Shown: positions 9,019 through 18,232, counted from the first letter of the stretch. The stretch: 64,000 bases of DNA from Melastoma dodecandrum (GCA_029817715.1 JARUPY010000441.1:18745-82744); one strand, 5' to 3'. The notes: generated by a model from the sequence alone, not told the origin. Numbers and translations: made by a program.

Positions 9019-10131
9019 TCAGGACGCCGGAGAGCCCCGCCAAGCCTCGACCGCCTGCCCCCCGAAGATGGTCGGCAGCGGCAGATCGAAGATGAAGTAG
9101 GGGTTGAGGCTCGGCGGCCGCCCCGCCGCGTCCAGGCGGCCCTGCTGCTCGGGGGACAGTTTGATGTCGAGGGCGGCGATGTTCTGTTCGAGCTGCTCCG
9201 GACGGCTCGCGCCGATGAGGACCGATGAAACCCCGGGACGCCGTGCGACCCACGACAGCGCCACCTGCGCCATGGGGCGCCCGACCTCCTCCGCGACCGC
9301 CCGCAACACGTCCACGGCCGCGAAGTTGGCCTCCGTGAACAGCATGCCGCCGAACGGGTTGTCGCCGTTCAGCCGCCCGTCGCTGCCGCCCTGGGTCGCC
9401 GCGCCGGCCCGGTCCGGGAGCGACCCCCCCGGTCCCGCCTCCGCGAGCTTCTCGCGCCCGTACTTGCCCGTCAGCAGGCCCGCCGCCAGCGGGCTCCACG
9501 GCACCAAGCCCATACCGAGGGCTTGGCCCGCGGGGATGACATCGAGTTCCACGCCCCGGTCGACGAGGGAGTAGGCGTATTGCAGCCCGACCGGCTCCGG
9601 CAGGCCATGCGCCCGGGCCAGGGTCGCGATCTGCGCCGCATACCACGCCGGGGCGTTCGAGAAGCCGTAGTAGAGGATGTCCCCGCGGGCGACGGCATCG
9701 GTCAGGGCGCGCAGTACCTCCTCGGGCGGGGTCGTCCGGTCCCAGACATGGGTCCAGTACAGGTCGATCCAGTCGGTGCGCAGGCGCCGGAGCGAGCCCT
9801 CCAGACCGGCGCGGATGTTGCGGACGCTGTTGCCGCCCGCGAGCGGCGTGCCCTGTGCCCGTGAGAAGCCGGACTTCGTCGCGATGACCAGCCGGTCGCG
9901 GAGCCCGCGTTCCGCGACCATCGCGCCGAGCATCGCCTCGCTCTCGCCGCCGGAATAGACGTCCGCCGTGTCGACGAAGTTGCCGCCGGCCGCGACATAG
10001 CGGTCGAGGATCGCGCCCGCAGCGGTCGCGTCGCAGCCCCAACGGCCCGCGCCGAAGGTCATGGTCCCGAGCGCCAGGGGACTTACCGCCAAGCCCGAGC
10101 GGCCCAGGGTCCGATACTGCGTCACGTCCAT
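9019..10131 (-). CDS. aldo/keto reductase
   Basis: A 370-residue NADPH-dependent (alpha/beta)8-barrel reductase. The catalytic tetrad is visible as Asp54, Tyr59 (DTADVYSGG), Lys86 (ATKSGFS) and His128 (YWTHVWD). The NADPH site near the C-terminus reads SSVLIGASRPEQLEQNI. It is divergent from a LysR regulator. A decayed copy of the last 30 codons of a closely related gene lies at 18330-18425. The frame is intact. Confidence 0.9.
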   Translation of the reverse strand: MDVTQYRTLGRSGLAVSPLALGTMTFGAGRWGCDATAAGAILDRYVAAGGNFVDTADVYSGGESEAMLGAMVAERGLRDRLVIATKSGFSRAQGTPLAGGNSVRNIRAGLEGSLRRLRTDWIDLYWTHVWDRTTPPEEVLRALTDAVARGDILYYGFSNAPAWYAAQIATLARAHGLPEPVGLQYAYSLVDRGVELDVIPAGQALGMGLVPWSPLAAGLLTGKYGREKLAEAGPGGSLPDRAGAATQGGSDGRLNGDNPFGGMLFTEANFAAVDVLRAVAEEVGRPMAQVALSWVARRPGVSSVLIGASRPEQLEQNIAALDIKLSPEQQGRLDAAGRPPSLNPYFIFDLPLPTIFGGQAVEAWRGSPAS

Positions 10132-10226
10132 CGTCGCGCCTCTCTGTTGAAGCGCGAGAGGTAATCCGCGACCGGCGCCGCGATTAGCCGCTATGTTCGG
10201 TATGGGCTTGTGAGCTTGACTCAGGA

Positions 10227-11111
10227 ATGCGGCGCGGCACCCTCGACGATCCGGCGGCCTTTGCGGCGGTGGCGCGGCACCGCAGCTTCACCCGGGCGGC
10301 GGCCGAGCTCGGGGTGTCGGCCTCCGCCCTCAGCCACACCCTGCGGGCTTTGGAAGAACGGTACGGCGTGCGCCTGCTCGCCCGCACGACCCGCAGCGTC
10401 GCCCCCACCCCGGCCGGCGAGCGACTGCTGCGGTCCCTCGCCCCCGCCCTCGACGAGGTCTCGAAGGGCCTCGACGCCCTGGCGGATTGGCGAGGCGAAC
10501 CGTCGGGCAACCTGCGCCTGACGACTTTTCCCTACGCTGCCCGCACCATCCTCGAACCCAGGCTGCCCCGCTTCCTGACCGACCACCCCGCCGTTTCGGT
10601 CAAGGTCGTCGTCGACGACCGGCTGACCGACATCGTTGCGGCGGGATTCGATGCCGGCATTCGCTTCGGCGAGACGGTCGAGCGGGACATGGTGGCGGTG
10701 CGCGTCGGTCCGGACCTGCGCACGGTGGTGGTCGGGACACCGGATTACTTCGCGCGCCATCCGCGACCGGAGACGCCCGCCGATCTGGAGACGCATCGCT
10801 GCGTGAACTACCGCCTGGTCGGCGGAGGCGGCCTGTTGCCCTGGGAGTTCGCCCGCGACGGACGTGAGGTCCGCATCCGCGCGGGCGGGCAATTGGTCGT
10901 GAACGACGGCGCCCTCGCGGCGGCTGCCGTGCGGGCGGGGGCCGGGCTCGGCTACATGCTGAAGGACGACGTGGCCGATGACATCTCAACCGGGCGGCTC
11001 GTCCAGGTGCTGGAGCCATGGTGCCCGCCCTTCCCGGGCTGCCACCTGTATTTCCCCGACCGGCAGGTCACCCCGGCCCTGCGAAGCCTCGTCGAGGCCC
11101 TGCGCTGGTAA
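10227..11111 (+). CDS. LysR-family transcriptional regulator
   Basis: A 294-residue LTTR: N-terminal HTH with RSFTRAAAELGVSASALSHTLRALEERYGVRLLART, then the effector domain (NLRLTTFPYAARTIL, DAGIRFGETVERDMVAVRVGPD). It belongs to the group near DsdC/PecT that often pairs with a divergent oxidoreductase. It faces the aldo/keto reductase across a 95-base gap and probably regulates it. Confidence 0.88.
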   Translation: MRRGTLDDPAAFAAVARHRSFTRAAAELGVSASALSHTLRALEERYGVRLLARTTRSVAPTPAGERLLRSLAPALDEVSKGLDALADWRGEPSGNLRLTTFPYAARTILEPRLPRFLTDHPAVSVKVVVDDRLTDIVAAGFDAGIRFGETVERDMVAVRVGPDLRTVVVGTPDYFARHPRPETPADLETHRCVNYRLVGGGGLLPWEFARDGREVRIRAGGQLVVNDGALAAAAVRAGAGLGYMLKDDVADDISTGRLVQVLEPWCPPFPGCHLYFPDRQVTPALRSLVEALRW

Positions 11112-11397
11112 GGCGGGGCGTCCCGGTAAGGCCGCCTCGCCTTTCGGGCATCCAAGCGTTGCGTCAGTCGCTGGCGACCTCCGCCGCGAAATCGCGGTAT
11201 GCCTCGGCAACGGCGGTACATGCGCGATGAAAGCCCATGGGTGCCCGAAGGGACTTCACGCGGTTGAACGACCGAACTGGCTTGTCTGACTTGAATCGGT
11301 CGTGCGGGCCCCAGGAAGGTCGCACGTCCTTCGGATGAGCCCCACGGTGTCGCTAATGTGCCCGTACCTGCTGTTGATCGAACACCCGGTAAATCGT

Positions 11398-12684
11398 TCA
11401 TGCCGCCATCACCACGGGCACCTCGTCGACCCTGGTGGTGTATCTGGGCGACCGCATCTCGAATTTGGTCGACCACTCCCGTTTCGGGGCGAACCCCGCG
11501 CTGCCCGGTACGACGGCTCCCCGTCCGAAGCGGCGATTGCAGGCATCAAGGGCGCCCATCAGCGCGGCCCCGTGCTCCCGGTCGAGTTGCCCCAGCCCCG
11601 GGAACGCCCGTTGGGAGGCCGCCAGGGGCGCGATGTCCGTGGTGACCACCCCGGCCTTGGAATAGCGGTAGCCCTCCCTCCAGGTCTTCCGGACGCCGTG
11701 CAGGCAGGCCTTCACCAGCACGAGTGTGTCGTTCGACGCCTCCGGCAGGGTCACCACCGACGACACCGACCGCTGCGGCCGGTCGCGGTCGTGCTCCGAT
11801 GTATGGAAGAAGACCGTGACGTGGTCGGTCCCCAGCCCGCCGGCGCGCAGCTTCTCGCCCAGGCGGGCGGCGTGTGTGGCGACCGCCTGCTCCATGGTGG
11901 CGAGGTCCTCGACGCGGTCCGAGAAGCTCCGGGTCACGGCGCAGCCCTTCCGGGTCGGGGCGACCTCCTCCAGGTCTAGGCAGGCCATGCCCCGCAATTC
12001 CATGACGAGCCGCTCGCCGACCACGGTCATCGCCTTGCGGACCGCCTGGGTATCGAGGTCGCGCACGTTGGCGACGCTCTCGCAGCCCAGGGCCTCCAGC
12101 TTGCGGGCGTTGGCCGGTCCGACACCCCAGATGTCCTCGGGCGGAATGCGGACCATCCAGTGCTCGTATTGGACCGGGTCGGTCAGGTCGCAGACCCCGC
12201 CGAGCTCCGGCACCTTCTTGGCCACATGGTTGGCGAGTTTCGCCAGCGTCTTTGTGGCGCCGATGCCGACGCAGGTCGGAATGCCCGTCCACGCCCGCAC
12301 GGTCTCGCGCATGTCCCGGCATAGGGTGAAACGGTCGGTCTCGCGGACGTCCGAGAGGTCGAGAAAGCTCCCGTCGATGGAGTAGATCTCGATGCGCGGA
12401 GAGAAGCCCCGGTAGACGGTGTTCACCCGGGCCGACATGTCCCCGTAGAGGGCGTAGTTCGACGAGTAGACCCTCACGCCCTGGGCCCGGCACATCTGCC
12501 GGATTTTGAAGTACGGTTCGCCCATGCGGATGCCGAGCGCCTTCGCCTCCGGGGTCCGGGCAATCGCGCAACCGTCGTTGTTCGACAGCACAATCACGGG
12601 CACCCGGGCCAGGCGGGCGTCGAACACCCTCTCGCACGAGCAGTAGAAGCTGTTGCCGTCGGAGAGGGCGTAGGCCCGGCTCAT
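11398..12684 (-). CDS. umuC: Y-family DNA polymerase V catalytic subunit UmuC
   Basis: A 428-residue error-prone translesion polymerase that acts with processed UmuD during SOS mutagenesis. The palm motifs are clear: ALSDGNSFYCSCERVF (first metal Asp), YSIDGSFLDLSD (the second acidic pair), and CVGIGATKTLAKLANHVAKK. The helix-hairpin-helix IWGVGPANARKLEALG and the little-finger domain with the UmuC C-terminal DUF4113-like end (TTDIAP, SPRYTTRVDEVPVVMA) follow. It overlaps umuD by four bases (ATGA), so the two are translationally coupled and share the LexA-controlled promoter. Confidence 0.94.
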   Translation of the reverse strand: MSRAYALSDGNSFYCSCERVFDARLARVPVIVLSNNDGCAIARTPEAKALGIRMGEPYFKIRQMCRAQGVRVYSSNYALYGDMSARVNTVYRGFSPRIEIYSIDGSFLDLSDVRETDRFTLCRDMRETVRAWTGIPTCVGIGATKTLAKLANHVAKKVPELGGVCDLTDPVQYEHWMVRIPPEDIWGVGPANARKLEALGCESVANVRDLDTQAVRKAMTVVGERLVMELRGMACLDLEEVAPTRKGCAVTRSFSDRVEDLATMEQAVATHAARLGEKLRAGGLGTDHVTVFFHTSEHDRDRPQRSVSSVVTLPEASNDTLVLVKACLHGVRKTWREGYRYSKAGVVTTDIAPLAASQRAFPGLGQLDREHGAALMGALDACNRRFGRGAVVPGSAGFAPKREWSTKFEMRSPRYTTRVDEVPVVMAA

Positions 12685-13109
12685 TCCGCGCGGCGCCTTG
12701 GGTTGATCGACCCCGACACCACGCCCCACACCTCGACAACCGCATCCGAGGCGAGGCGGAACTCGGGGAAGCGCGGGTTGGCGAAGGACAGGATCACGCG
12801 CGGGCCCTGCCGCCGCCAGACCTTGAACGAGCGCTCCCCGTCGATGTCGACCACCACCACGTCGCCGTTGCGCGGGGTCAGCGACCGGTCGACCACCGCG
12901 AGGTCGCCGTCGTGCAGGCGGGCCAGGAGCATGCTGTCGCCGGCGACGCGCACCAGGAAGGTCGCGGGCCGGTTCGCGATCAGAAGGCGCTGGAGGTCGA
13001 TCTCCTCCTCGATGAAGTCGTCAGCCGGGCTGGGAAAACCCGCCCGGACCGCCCTGGCGAGGATGGGGATCGGGGTCGGCCGCCCGACCGTGACACCCAG
13101 GACCTGCAT
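12681..13109 (-). CDS. umuD: SOS response protein UmuD (S24 peptidase)
   Basis: A 142-residue LexA-like autoprotease that becomes UmuD' and joins UmuC. The scissile Ala23-Gly24 is followed by FPSPADDF, as in UmuD of E. coli, where the bond is Cys-Gly. Ser59 lies in GDSM, and the general base Lys96 in SFKVW. The start MQVLGVTVGR gives normal family length; in-frame codons upstream would cross the LexA box. The gene is first in the umuDC operon. Confidence 0.93.
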   Translation of the reverse strand: MQVLGVTVGRPTPIPILARAVRAGFPSPADDFIEEEIDLQRLLIANRPATFLVRVAGDSMLLARLHDGDLAVVDRSLTPRNGDVVVVDIDGERSFKVWRRQGPRVILSFANPRFPEFRLASDAVVEVWGVVSGSINPRRRAE

Positions 13110-13133
13110 GCGCGCGCTCCACGAATCCGCAAA

Positions 13134-13148
13134 GAACAAAAGTGGAAC
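13134..13148 (-). promoter_or_regulatory. LexA box of umuDC
   Basis: On the minus strand GTTC-CACTTTT-GTTC, an exact match to the alphaproteobacterial LexA consensus GTTC-N7-GTTC, centred about 32 bases before the umuD start. Confidence 0.85.
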
Positions 13149-13295
13149 ACAGGCCCGTGGTTCCTCCAAGCGGTTAAGCTTGCGACATCGCCGTTCCCTG
13201 TATGGATGTGGATAACCCGACGTGATGCTTGACCGTGCGGGCACGCGGACATGCCCTTACCCGAACGACGGGCAGTTCCGGGACCGGGGCGACAC

Positions 13296-13763
13296 ATGCG
13301 GCGCACGACCCTCGCCATCGCGATACTGGCGTTCCCGACATTTCCCGCATGGGCCGCGGGCGACTTTCCCCTCGCGTCCTGCAAGGGTTGGAATGGCACG
13401 GTGGTCGAGCGCGACGGCATCGACACCACCCACGCCACCATGCGCGGGATAGTCACCAAGGCGGACCTGCAGGAATACTGCGAGCGCGACCCCGGCGGGG
13501 AAACCAAGCAGTTCGGCGGCAAGCTGACGACAGCCCAGTGCGTCGCGAACTATCTGCGCAGCGAGGGGCGGGCCACCATGGCCGCGCAGGCGAACTGCAG
13601 GGCGGGTACGATCAGCTACCGGTACGGCGACCGCCAAGCCGCGAAGGCGCGCTTCCCGCTCGGCCCGGACGGCGACACCTCGTGCGCATCGGGTAACCCG
13701 CCGATGATCGAGCAGTTCAAGATGCTGTGCCCCGCCACAGCCAAAAGACTGAAGGTGGAATAG
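13296..13763 (+). CDS. secreted six-cysteine protein of unknown function
   Basis: A 155-residue protein with a Sec signal peptide (MRRTTLAIAILAFPTFPAWAAG, cleavage near AWA-A). The mature part has six Cys (in contexts SCKGW, YCERD, QCVAN, NCRAG, SCASG, LCPAT), enough for three disulfides in the periplasm. I do not recognise the family. The Met at residue 16 of the open frame is chosen as start because it begins the signal peptide. It is preceded by umuDC on the opposite strand and is probably monocistronic. Confidence 0.65.
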   Translation: MRRTTLAIAILAFPTFPAWAAGDFPLASCKGWNGTVVERDGIDTTHATMRGIVTKADLQEYCERDPGGETKQFGGKLTTAQCVANYLRSEGRATMAAQANCRAGTISYRYGDRQAAKARFPLGPDGDTSCASGNPPMIEQFKMLCPATAKRLKVE

Positions 13764-14012
13764 GGCGCGACCATACAGGGAGGGGCGAAAGCCCACTCGG
13801 CGGGGCAAAACCTCGAACGACGATCTCGGCCGCGTCGCCCCCCTTTTGGCGACCGGCATTTCGGCTGCGGAGGACGACGGTTACAATTCGAAAAGCCGGC
13901 GTGCCCTGCGGTCACATCCGGGATCAATGTCGGACCGATCATCGCAAATGAGCCCACCGGTTCGGGCCGGCCGCGCCTAGTGCCGGGCGAGGCATCGAGC
14001 GGGGAGGTTCGG

Positions 14013-14309
14013 ATGAAGGCATTGCGAGTGACAGGGGCATGGCTCGCTGTAGCCGTCGCTTCCATCGTCCCGCCTTTCGCACAAGCCCAGGCCGGCCAGG
14101 GGACCGCGGCGTGCCGCGACGAGATCGGGCCGGCCGCCGCCAAGCATCTTGTCGCGCAGTGTTTCGATGCCTCGCCCGCCACCCACCCGCCGTGCAACGC
14201 CGTGAACCCCTGCGCGATGATCCGCGAGGAGATCGCGCGCAGTTGCAAGCTGTTCGAGGCGTCGAGTCCGCTCCCAGCGGACCTGTGCGCCGCGGGCCGC
14301 ACGCCGTGA
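14013..14309 (+). CDS. small secreted six-cysteine protein, unknown function
   Basis: A 98-residue protein: signal peptide MKALRVTGAWLAVAVASIV followed by AQAQAG, then a mature part with six Cys (ACRDE, QCFDA, PCNAV, PCAMI, SCKLF, LCAAG). A preceding GGGGAGG-like element fits a ribosome-binding site. It overlaps the DUF1835 gene by four bases (GTGA). I cannot assign a family. Confidence 0.6.
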   Translation: MKALRVTGAWLAVAVASIVPPFAQAQAGQGTAACRDEIGPAAAKHLVAQCFDASPATHPPCNAVNPCAMIREEIARSCKLFEASSPLPADLCAAGRTP

Positions 14310-15153
14310 CCGGCGCGTCGAAGGTCGTCCATGTGACCTGGGGCGCGGCCAGGGCGGACTCCGTCAGGCAGGCCTTACGGCTGCAGGGCCGCGCGGAACG
14401 GGTGATCGCGCTGACCCACGTCCTCGACGTCGGGCCCATCGACTCGCTCGACCCCGATGCGCGCCGGATCTGGTACGCCGCGAACACGCGGCCGGACGAT
14501 GAACCGGACGAGGAGCCCACCGATCCGGAGGTACCCTGGGCGGAGGCGACGGACCCCGGCGTCCATCCCGTCTACTGGGCCTGCCTGACCGACGCGGCGG
14601 AGCACGCTTGCTTCCTTCGGTTCGTTTCCCGCATGGCCGGGCGCCCCTTCGACATCGTCGAGGTGATAGGCTCGGACTTCCCCCGACCGGGTGCCGCCTC
14701 ACCGGCATGGTCGTTGGCCCAGTTGCGTCCCGGGGAGATGGTCGAGGCCGATCTCGGGCGCAGGAGAAGGCCGTTCACCGGTGCCGAGAGCGACTTGGCC
14801 GTGGCCCGCTGGGCGAAACTGCGGCGGGAAAACGCGCCGCTGCGCATCGTTCGGGACGGGACCTTGGTCTCGGCGCCCCTGACCCATTTCGACGACGTCC
14901 TGACAAGGTTCGCCACCGGGAATGGGAGTTGCTGATCAAACTGGTCGCGCGCGTACTCGGTCATCTCGACGACGGCTCCGACCAGCCGGGACAGGGATGC
15001 AGCTACGAGCTCCTGTTCGCGCGCACCCTGGCGCTGGGGCAATCCGGAGCGCTGGAGGTTGCCGGTTCGGGACCGGGTATGCGGGACTACAAGGTTCGGA
15101 GGTTTGCGGACGGTCACGGGATGGTGCCCGCGCCCGGACGTCCGATGACCTAG
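14306..15153 (+). pseudogene. DUF1835/DUF3658 protein, frameshifted
   Basis: N-terminal DUF1835 (VVHVTWGAARADSVRQALR, FDIVEVIGSDFP) followed by a DUF3658-like C-terminal domain (WELLIKLVARVLGHLDD, YELLFARTLALGQSGALEV), the usual pairing. A GTG start at 14306 overlaps the previous gene's stop. The frame changes near 14920, between CGCCACCGGGAATGGG and the C-terminal domain, so the reading is broken there only. The function of this family is not known; distant resemblance to nucleotide-binding or sensor proteins has been suggested. Net length would be about 280 residues. Confidence 0.68.
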
Positions 15154-15287
15154 GATGGCCCCCGTCGGTCATGCCCGGCACCCCACGTCGATGATTGGCG
15201 GCCTCGGTGGGCGGCTTTGGGCCTGAAGCCAGGCCGCGGGGCCGCGGTGACCTTGGAAGCCGTGTCGGCCGACCTCACCTTGGACGG

Positions 15288-16562
15288 ATGACCAGCGAAT
15301 TCGACGTGATCGTCGTGGGGGGAGGCGCCGCCGGCATCGGTGCGGTTCGGAGGCTCGTGGACAGTGGCGTCTCGTGCCTGCTTCTGGAAGCCTCCCAACG
15401 GCTAGGGGGGCGTGCCTATACCCAGGACTTCGGAGGCTATCCGCTGGACCTTGGCTGCGAGTGGCTGCACTCGGGCGACCGCAACGCATGGGTCGGCATC
15501 GCCGAGGCGTCGGGCTTCCCGGTCGACCGGAGCGACCCGCCGTGGGCGCAGGCGCATCCCTCGCTGGCCGACGACAAGGACGACCAAGAGGCGGCGTGGA
15601 AGGCCTATGGCGATTGGGAAAAGCGACTCCGTACAGTCGCCTCGGGCAGCGACCGTGCCAGCGATGCCCTGGAACAGGGCGGTGCCTGGAATGACTACGT
15701 GCGGGCCATTGCCGGCTTCATGAGCGGGGTCGCGCCCGAGCTGATCTCCGCCACCGACTACCTGGCCTACGACGACGCCTCGACCGGCAAGAACTGGAAC
15801 CTGCCGTTCGGCTACGGCACCCTTGTCGCCGCCAGCCTGCCGTCCTCGGCGACGGTCCGGCTGGCCACGCCGGCCGAACGCATCGACCTGACTGGGGACG
15901 GCGTCGAGGTGACCACCCGCGCCGGCACCGTCCGCGCCGGGGCCGCCATCCTCACGGTCTCGACCGCGGTCCTGGCCGGCGGCGCGATCCGCCTTCCCCG
16001 CGGGACCGAACCCTGGCGCGAGGCGGCCGCCGCCCTGCCGCTCGGGCGCAACGAGAAGGTCTTCCTGGAGATCGGGCGCGACAGCGCATTCGGGCCGGAC
16101 ACGCATGCTTACGGCAACCTTCGCGACCCGAGGTCCGCATCCTACTCCATCCGGCCCAACGGCTGGCCTGTCATCGAGGCGTTCCTCGGGGGCGACGGCG
16201 CACGGATGCTGGAGGAGGAGGGCCCGGCCGCCGGCTTCGCCTTCGTGACGGCGCAATTGGCCGCCCTGTTCGGCAGCGACGTGGCGTCGGCGATCCGGCC
16301 GCTCGCGGCGACCTCGTGGAGCCGTATGGCATCCATCGGTGGCGCGTATAGCTGCGCTCTTCCGGGCCGTTCGCAGGCGCGTTCGCGCTTGGCTCAACCT
16401 TTCGAGAACCGGCTCTTCTTCGCTGGCGAGGCGACGCATCCCTTCGACTTCACGACCGCACATGGGGCGCACGACAGCGGCGAACGCGCCGCCGACGAGG
16501 CCATGGCGGCGCTTCGGGACAGCCATGTCCTGGATAGGCGGGATCCCCCGTTCGCAGCCTGA
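15288..16562 (+). CDS. FAD-dependent amine oxidase-like oxidoreductase
   Basis: A 424-residue flavoprotein with N-terminal dinucleotide-binding [12 protein letters not shown], the [11 protein letters not shown] motif after the second strand, and the C-terminal FAD-contact segment [26 protein letters not shown]. This matches the flavin monoamine oxidase/polyamine oxidase superfamily; the amine substrate is unknown. No signal peptide is seen. The ATG at 15288 begins the Rossmann strand; about 30 upstream in-frame codons look non-coding. Confidence 0.85.
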   Translation: MTSEFDVIVVGGGAAGIGAVRRLVDSGVSCLLLEASQRLGGRAYTQDFGGYPLDLGCEWLHSGDRNAWVGIAEASGFPVDRSDPPWAQAHPSLADDKDDQEAAWKAYGDWEKRLRTVASGSDRASDALEQGGAWNDYVRAIAGFMSGVAPELISATDYLAYDDASTGKNWNLPFGYGTLVAASLPSSATVRLATPAERIDLTGDGVEVTTRAGTVRAGAAILTVSTAVLAGGAIRLPRGTEPWREAAAALPLGRNEKVFLEIGRDSAFGPDTHAYGNLRDPRSASYSIRPNGWPVIEAFLGGDGARMLEEEGPAAGFAFVTAQLAALFGSDVASAIRPLAATSWSRMASIGGAYSCALPGRSQARSRLAQPFENRLFFAGEATHPFDFTTAHGAHDSGERAADEAMAALRDSHVLDRRDPPFAA

Positions 16563-16727
16563 CCGGCCAGATGGTGACTCGTTTCCCCGGGACGGCGCAG
16601 TCGCCGCCGAAGAGGGGTGATGCTCCCGCCCAGGCATCCTGGTTGCCGGCGGGAAGTCCTGGTCGGCGATGCCGCGGCCATCCGCCCTCGGACGGGCACC
16701 CCGCCGTGTCTTGGCGCACACAGCCTT

Positions 16728-16752
16728 GGAACGCAGTAAGCCCCGAGCTGTT
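16728..16752 (+). promoter_or_regulatory. EcfG-type (general stress response) promoter candidate
   Basis: GGAAC, then 17 bases, then GTT (GGAAC-N16-TGTT), 34 bases before the start codon of the Gly/Tyr-rich protein. This matches the alphaproteobacterial EcfG consensus GGAAC-N16/17-cGTT apart from the first base of the -10. Confidence 0.55.
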
Positions 16753-16785
16753 GAGGTGCCATTCCCATGCGGCATGAGATTTCGA

Positions 16786-17196
16786 ATGCGTAAGATCGCA
16801 CTCACTTCCACGGCTTTGCTTGGCCTCGGGCTCTTGGCATCGGCACCCGCAGAGGCCCACGGCTGGGGCTACGGCGGTGGCTACGGTTACGGCCATGGCG
16901 GATACGGTTATGGCGGCGGATATCGCGGCGTGGGCTTCCGCGGCGGCTACGGCGGCTACGGACGCGGTTACGGCTATCGCGGTCATGGCTACCGCCGCGG
17001 CATCGGCCCCGGTGCAGCTATCGGGCTCGGGATCGCGGGCCTCGCCGCAGGCGCCATCGTGGCGAACTCGTACGGCGGTTACGGTTACGGCTATGGCCGC
17101 CCGGTCGGATACTACGGCGGCTACGGCTATGCTCCGGCTTACGGATACGCTCCGGCTTATGGCTACGGATACCCCGCTTACGGCTACGGATACTGA
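16786..17196 (+). CDS. secreted Gly/Tyr-rich repeat protein
   Basis: A 136-residue protein: signal peptide MRKIALTSTALLGLGLLAS with cleavage near AEA-H, then GYGGGYGYG-type repeats. A short hydrophobic Gly/Ala stretch (IGLGIAGLAAGAIVANS) sits in the middle, and APAYGYAPAYGYG repeats follow. It resembles the small stress- or envelope-associated proteins common in Hyphomicrobiales; no enzymatic role. An EcfG-like promoter lies upstream and a strong terminator downstream, so it is a single-gene unit. Confidence 0.72.
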   Translation: MRKIALTSTALLGLGLLASAPAEAHGWGYGGGYGYGHGGYGYGGGYRGVGFRGGYGGYGRGYGYRGHGYRRGIGPGAAIGLGIAGLAAGAIVANSYGGYGYGYGRPVGYYGGYGYAPAYGYAPAYGYGYPAYGYGY

Positions 17197-17247
17197 AACA
17201 TCACTTCGAACGGCGGGTCGCAGGCTTCGCCATAACGTCTAACGACA

Positions 17248-17279
17248 GAGGCGTCCGACGGACTGTCGGGCGCCTCTTT
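17248..17279 (+). terminator. rho-independent terminator
   Basis: A 12-bp stem (GAGGCGTCCGAC pairing with GTCGGGCGCCTC, one G-U) with a 5-base loop, followed by TTT, 51 bases after the Gly/Tyr-rich gene. Confidence 0.8.
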
Positions 17280-17341
17280 GCGTATGGGAGCATCCTGCGA
17301 GCGTCGACTAGAGCCCGATGCGTCCACTAGGTGCGTCGCCT

Positions 17342-17677
17342 TCAGGTCGACGAGACCATTTCCCCTGGTGTCGGTTCGGCCCCGGCGGCACCGGGTTCAG
17401 GCCCGGACGGGGACGCCGGCACGGTGGCGCTGGAGGCCGCGACGAGTGAGTCAATTACGCCGAGCAGCGCGAGCCGCTCCGGGCTGTCCGCCTCGGAGGA
17501 GAGGAAAGTCGAGAGTTCGACGCGGGACGGTCTCCCGCCTGAGGGACCGTTCGGCTCATGGAGGACGAACACGTCCGTCGGGTTCTTGCCGACGCACAGG
17601 AACCAGTTGTCGCCGTTCGATGCGGCGTAGATCAGTTTGCGCGCGATGGTCATAACCTCGACGGCCTCCTCGTTCAC
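17342..17677 (-). CDS. hypothetical protein of the 'RKLIYAASNGDNWFL' paralogous family
   Basis: A 111-residue soluble protein of unknown function. The core MTIARKLIYAASNGDNWFL, then DVFVLHEPNGPSGGRPSRVEL and PERLALLGVIDSLV, is repeated almost exactly in the C-terminal half of the protein at 43008-43490. The C-terminus (GPEPGAAGAEPTPGE) is Pro/Ala-rich and also shared. The first nine residues may be extra; MTIARKL is an alternative start. It is transcribed divergently from the small Pro-rich gene at 17705. Confidence 0.7.
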   Translation of the reverse strand: MNEEAVEVMTIARKLIYAASNGDNWFLCVGKNPTDVFVLHEPNGPSGGRPSRVELSTFLSSEADSPERLALLGVIDSLVAASSATVPASPSGPEPGAAGAEPTPGEMVSST

Positions 17678-17704
17678 GAGGTCAACTAGGGCTGGGGATC
17701 AGAC

Positions 17705-17866
17705 ATGTCCGACGAGAAGGACCGTACCGACGAGGCACCCGAACCGACCGAGGACCTTGGGCTGCCGACGCCGCCGAGCCCGGGACGCGTCCCGCCTCCC
17801 CATTTGCCACCGCCTCCAAAGGACGACACCCCGCCCGCGGAACCGCAGACAGACGGCTGGCCATGA
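17705..17866 (+). CDS. 53-residue proline-rich acidic protein, paralogue of 34093-34254
   Basis: A tiny ORF beginning MSDEKDRTDEAPE with a core GLPTPPSPGRVPPPHLPP and ending DGWP. The same core (GLPTPPSxGRxPPxHLPPxP) and the same total length, 53 residues, occur at 34093-34254, which is good evidence that both are translated. It is likely to be disordered. No function is known. A GGGGA element lies 6-7 bases before the ATG. Confidence 0.6.
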   Translation: MSDEKDRTDEAPEPTEDLGLPTPPSPGRVPPPHLPPPPKDDTPPAEPQTDGWP

Positions 17867-17931
17867 GGTCGGCGTGCGCTTGAGGGGTGTGGCCTGCCCC
17901 ACGTGATCCCGCGCCCCTCGGGAGGGCCGTC

Positions 17932-18177
17932 TCAGGCCATCAGGCGGTGGGTGTTGTCGGCGACGAGTTCCCTGTAGCGGGCGATGACGTCGCTCTGACT
18001 TCCCCCCGCCATCAGGGTTTTGGCGGCCTCCATCGCGGCGACCACCTTCTCGCCGACCATCGAGACCAACTCAGCCTGGCCCTCGGCGCCGCCCCAGGCG
18101 ATCCGCACCAGCCGCAACTCGATGACCCTCTGCGCCTCCACGGTAAGCAGGAAGGCGGCATAGAGGGGGTTCAGCAT
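17932..18177 (-). CDS. small phasin-like helical protein, paralogue of 63669-63914
   Basis: An 81-residue protein, MLNPLYAAFLLTVEAQRVI..., ending HRLMA. It differs from the copy at 63669-63914 at only 8 of 81 positions (about 90% identity). The amphipathic helical pattern (AQRVIELRLVRIAWGG, VSMVGEKVVAAMEAAKTL) resembles short phasin-like proteins of polyhydroxyalkanoate-accumulating alphaproteobacteria, but that link is weak. An EcfG-like promoter lies 31 bases upstream. Confidence 0.7.
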   Translation of the reverse strand: MLNPLYAAFLLTVEAQRVIELRLVRIAWGGAEGQAELVSMVGEKVVAAMEAAKTLMAGGSQSDVIARYRELVADNTHRLMA

Positions 18178-18207
18178 GGGGGCTCCGGCCTGACGATATA
18201 CGTGGGC

Positions 18208-18232
18208 AACGCCTGGCCGTGGGCCCGGTCCC
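18208..18232 (-). promoter_or_regulatory. EcfG-like promoter of the small phasin-like gene
   Basis: On the minus strand GGGAC-N16-CGTT, one mismatch from the EcfG consensus GGAAC-N16/17-CGTT, 31 bases upstream of the start codon at 18177. Confidence 0.45.

Noticed and set aside
8237..10042. A continuous 601-residue minus-strand frame spanning the epimerase and the aldo/keto reductase region
   Set aside because: Upstream of 8998 it is a shadow reading of the aldo/keto reductase in another frame; only the last 250 residues match a family.
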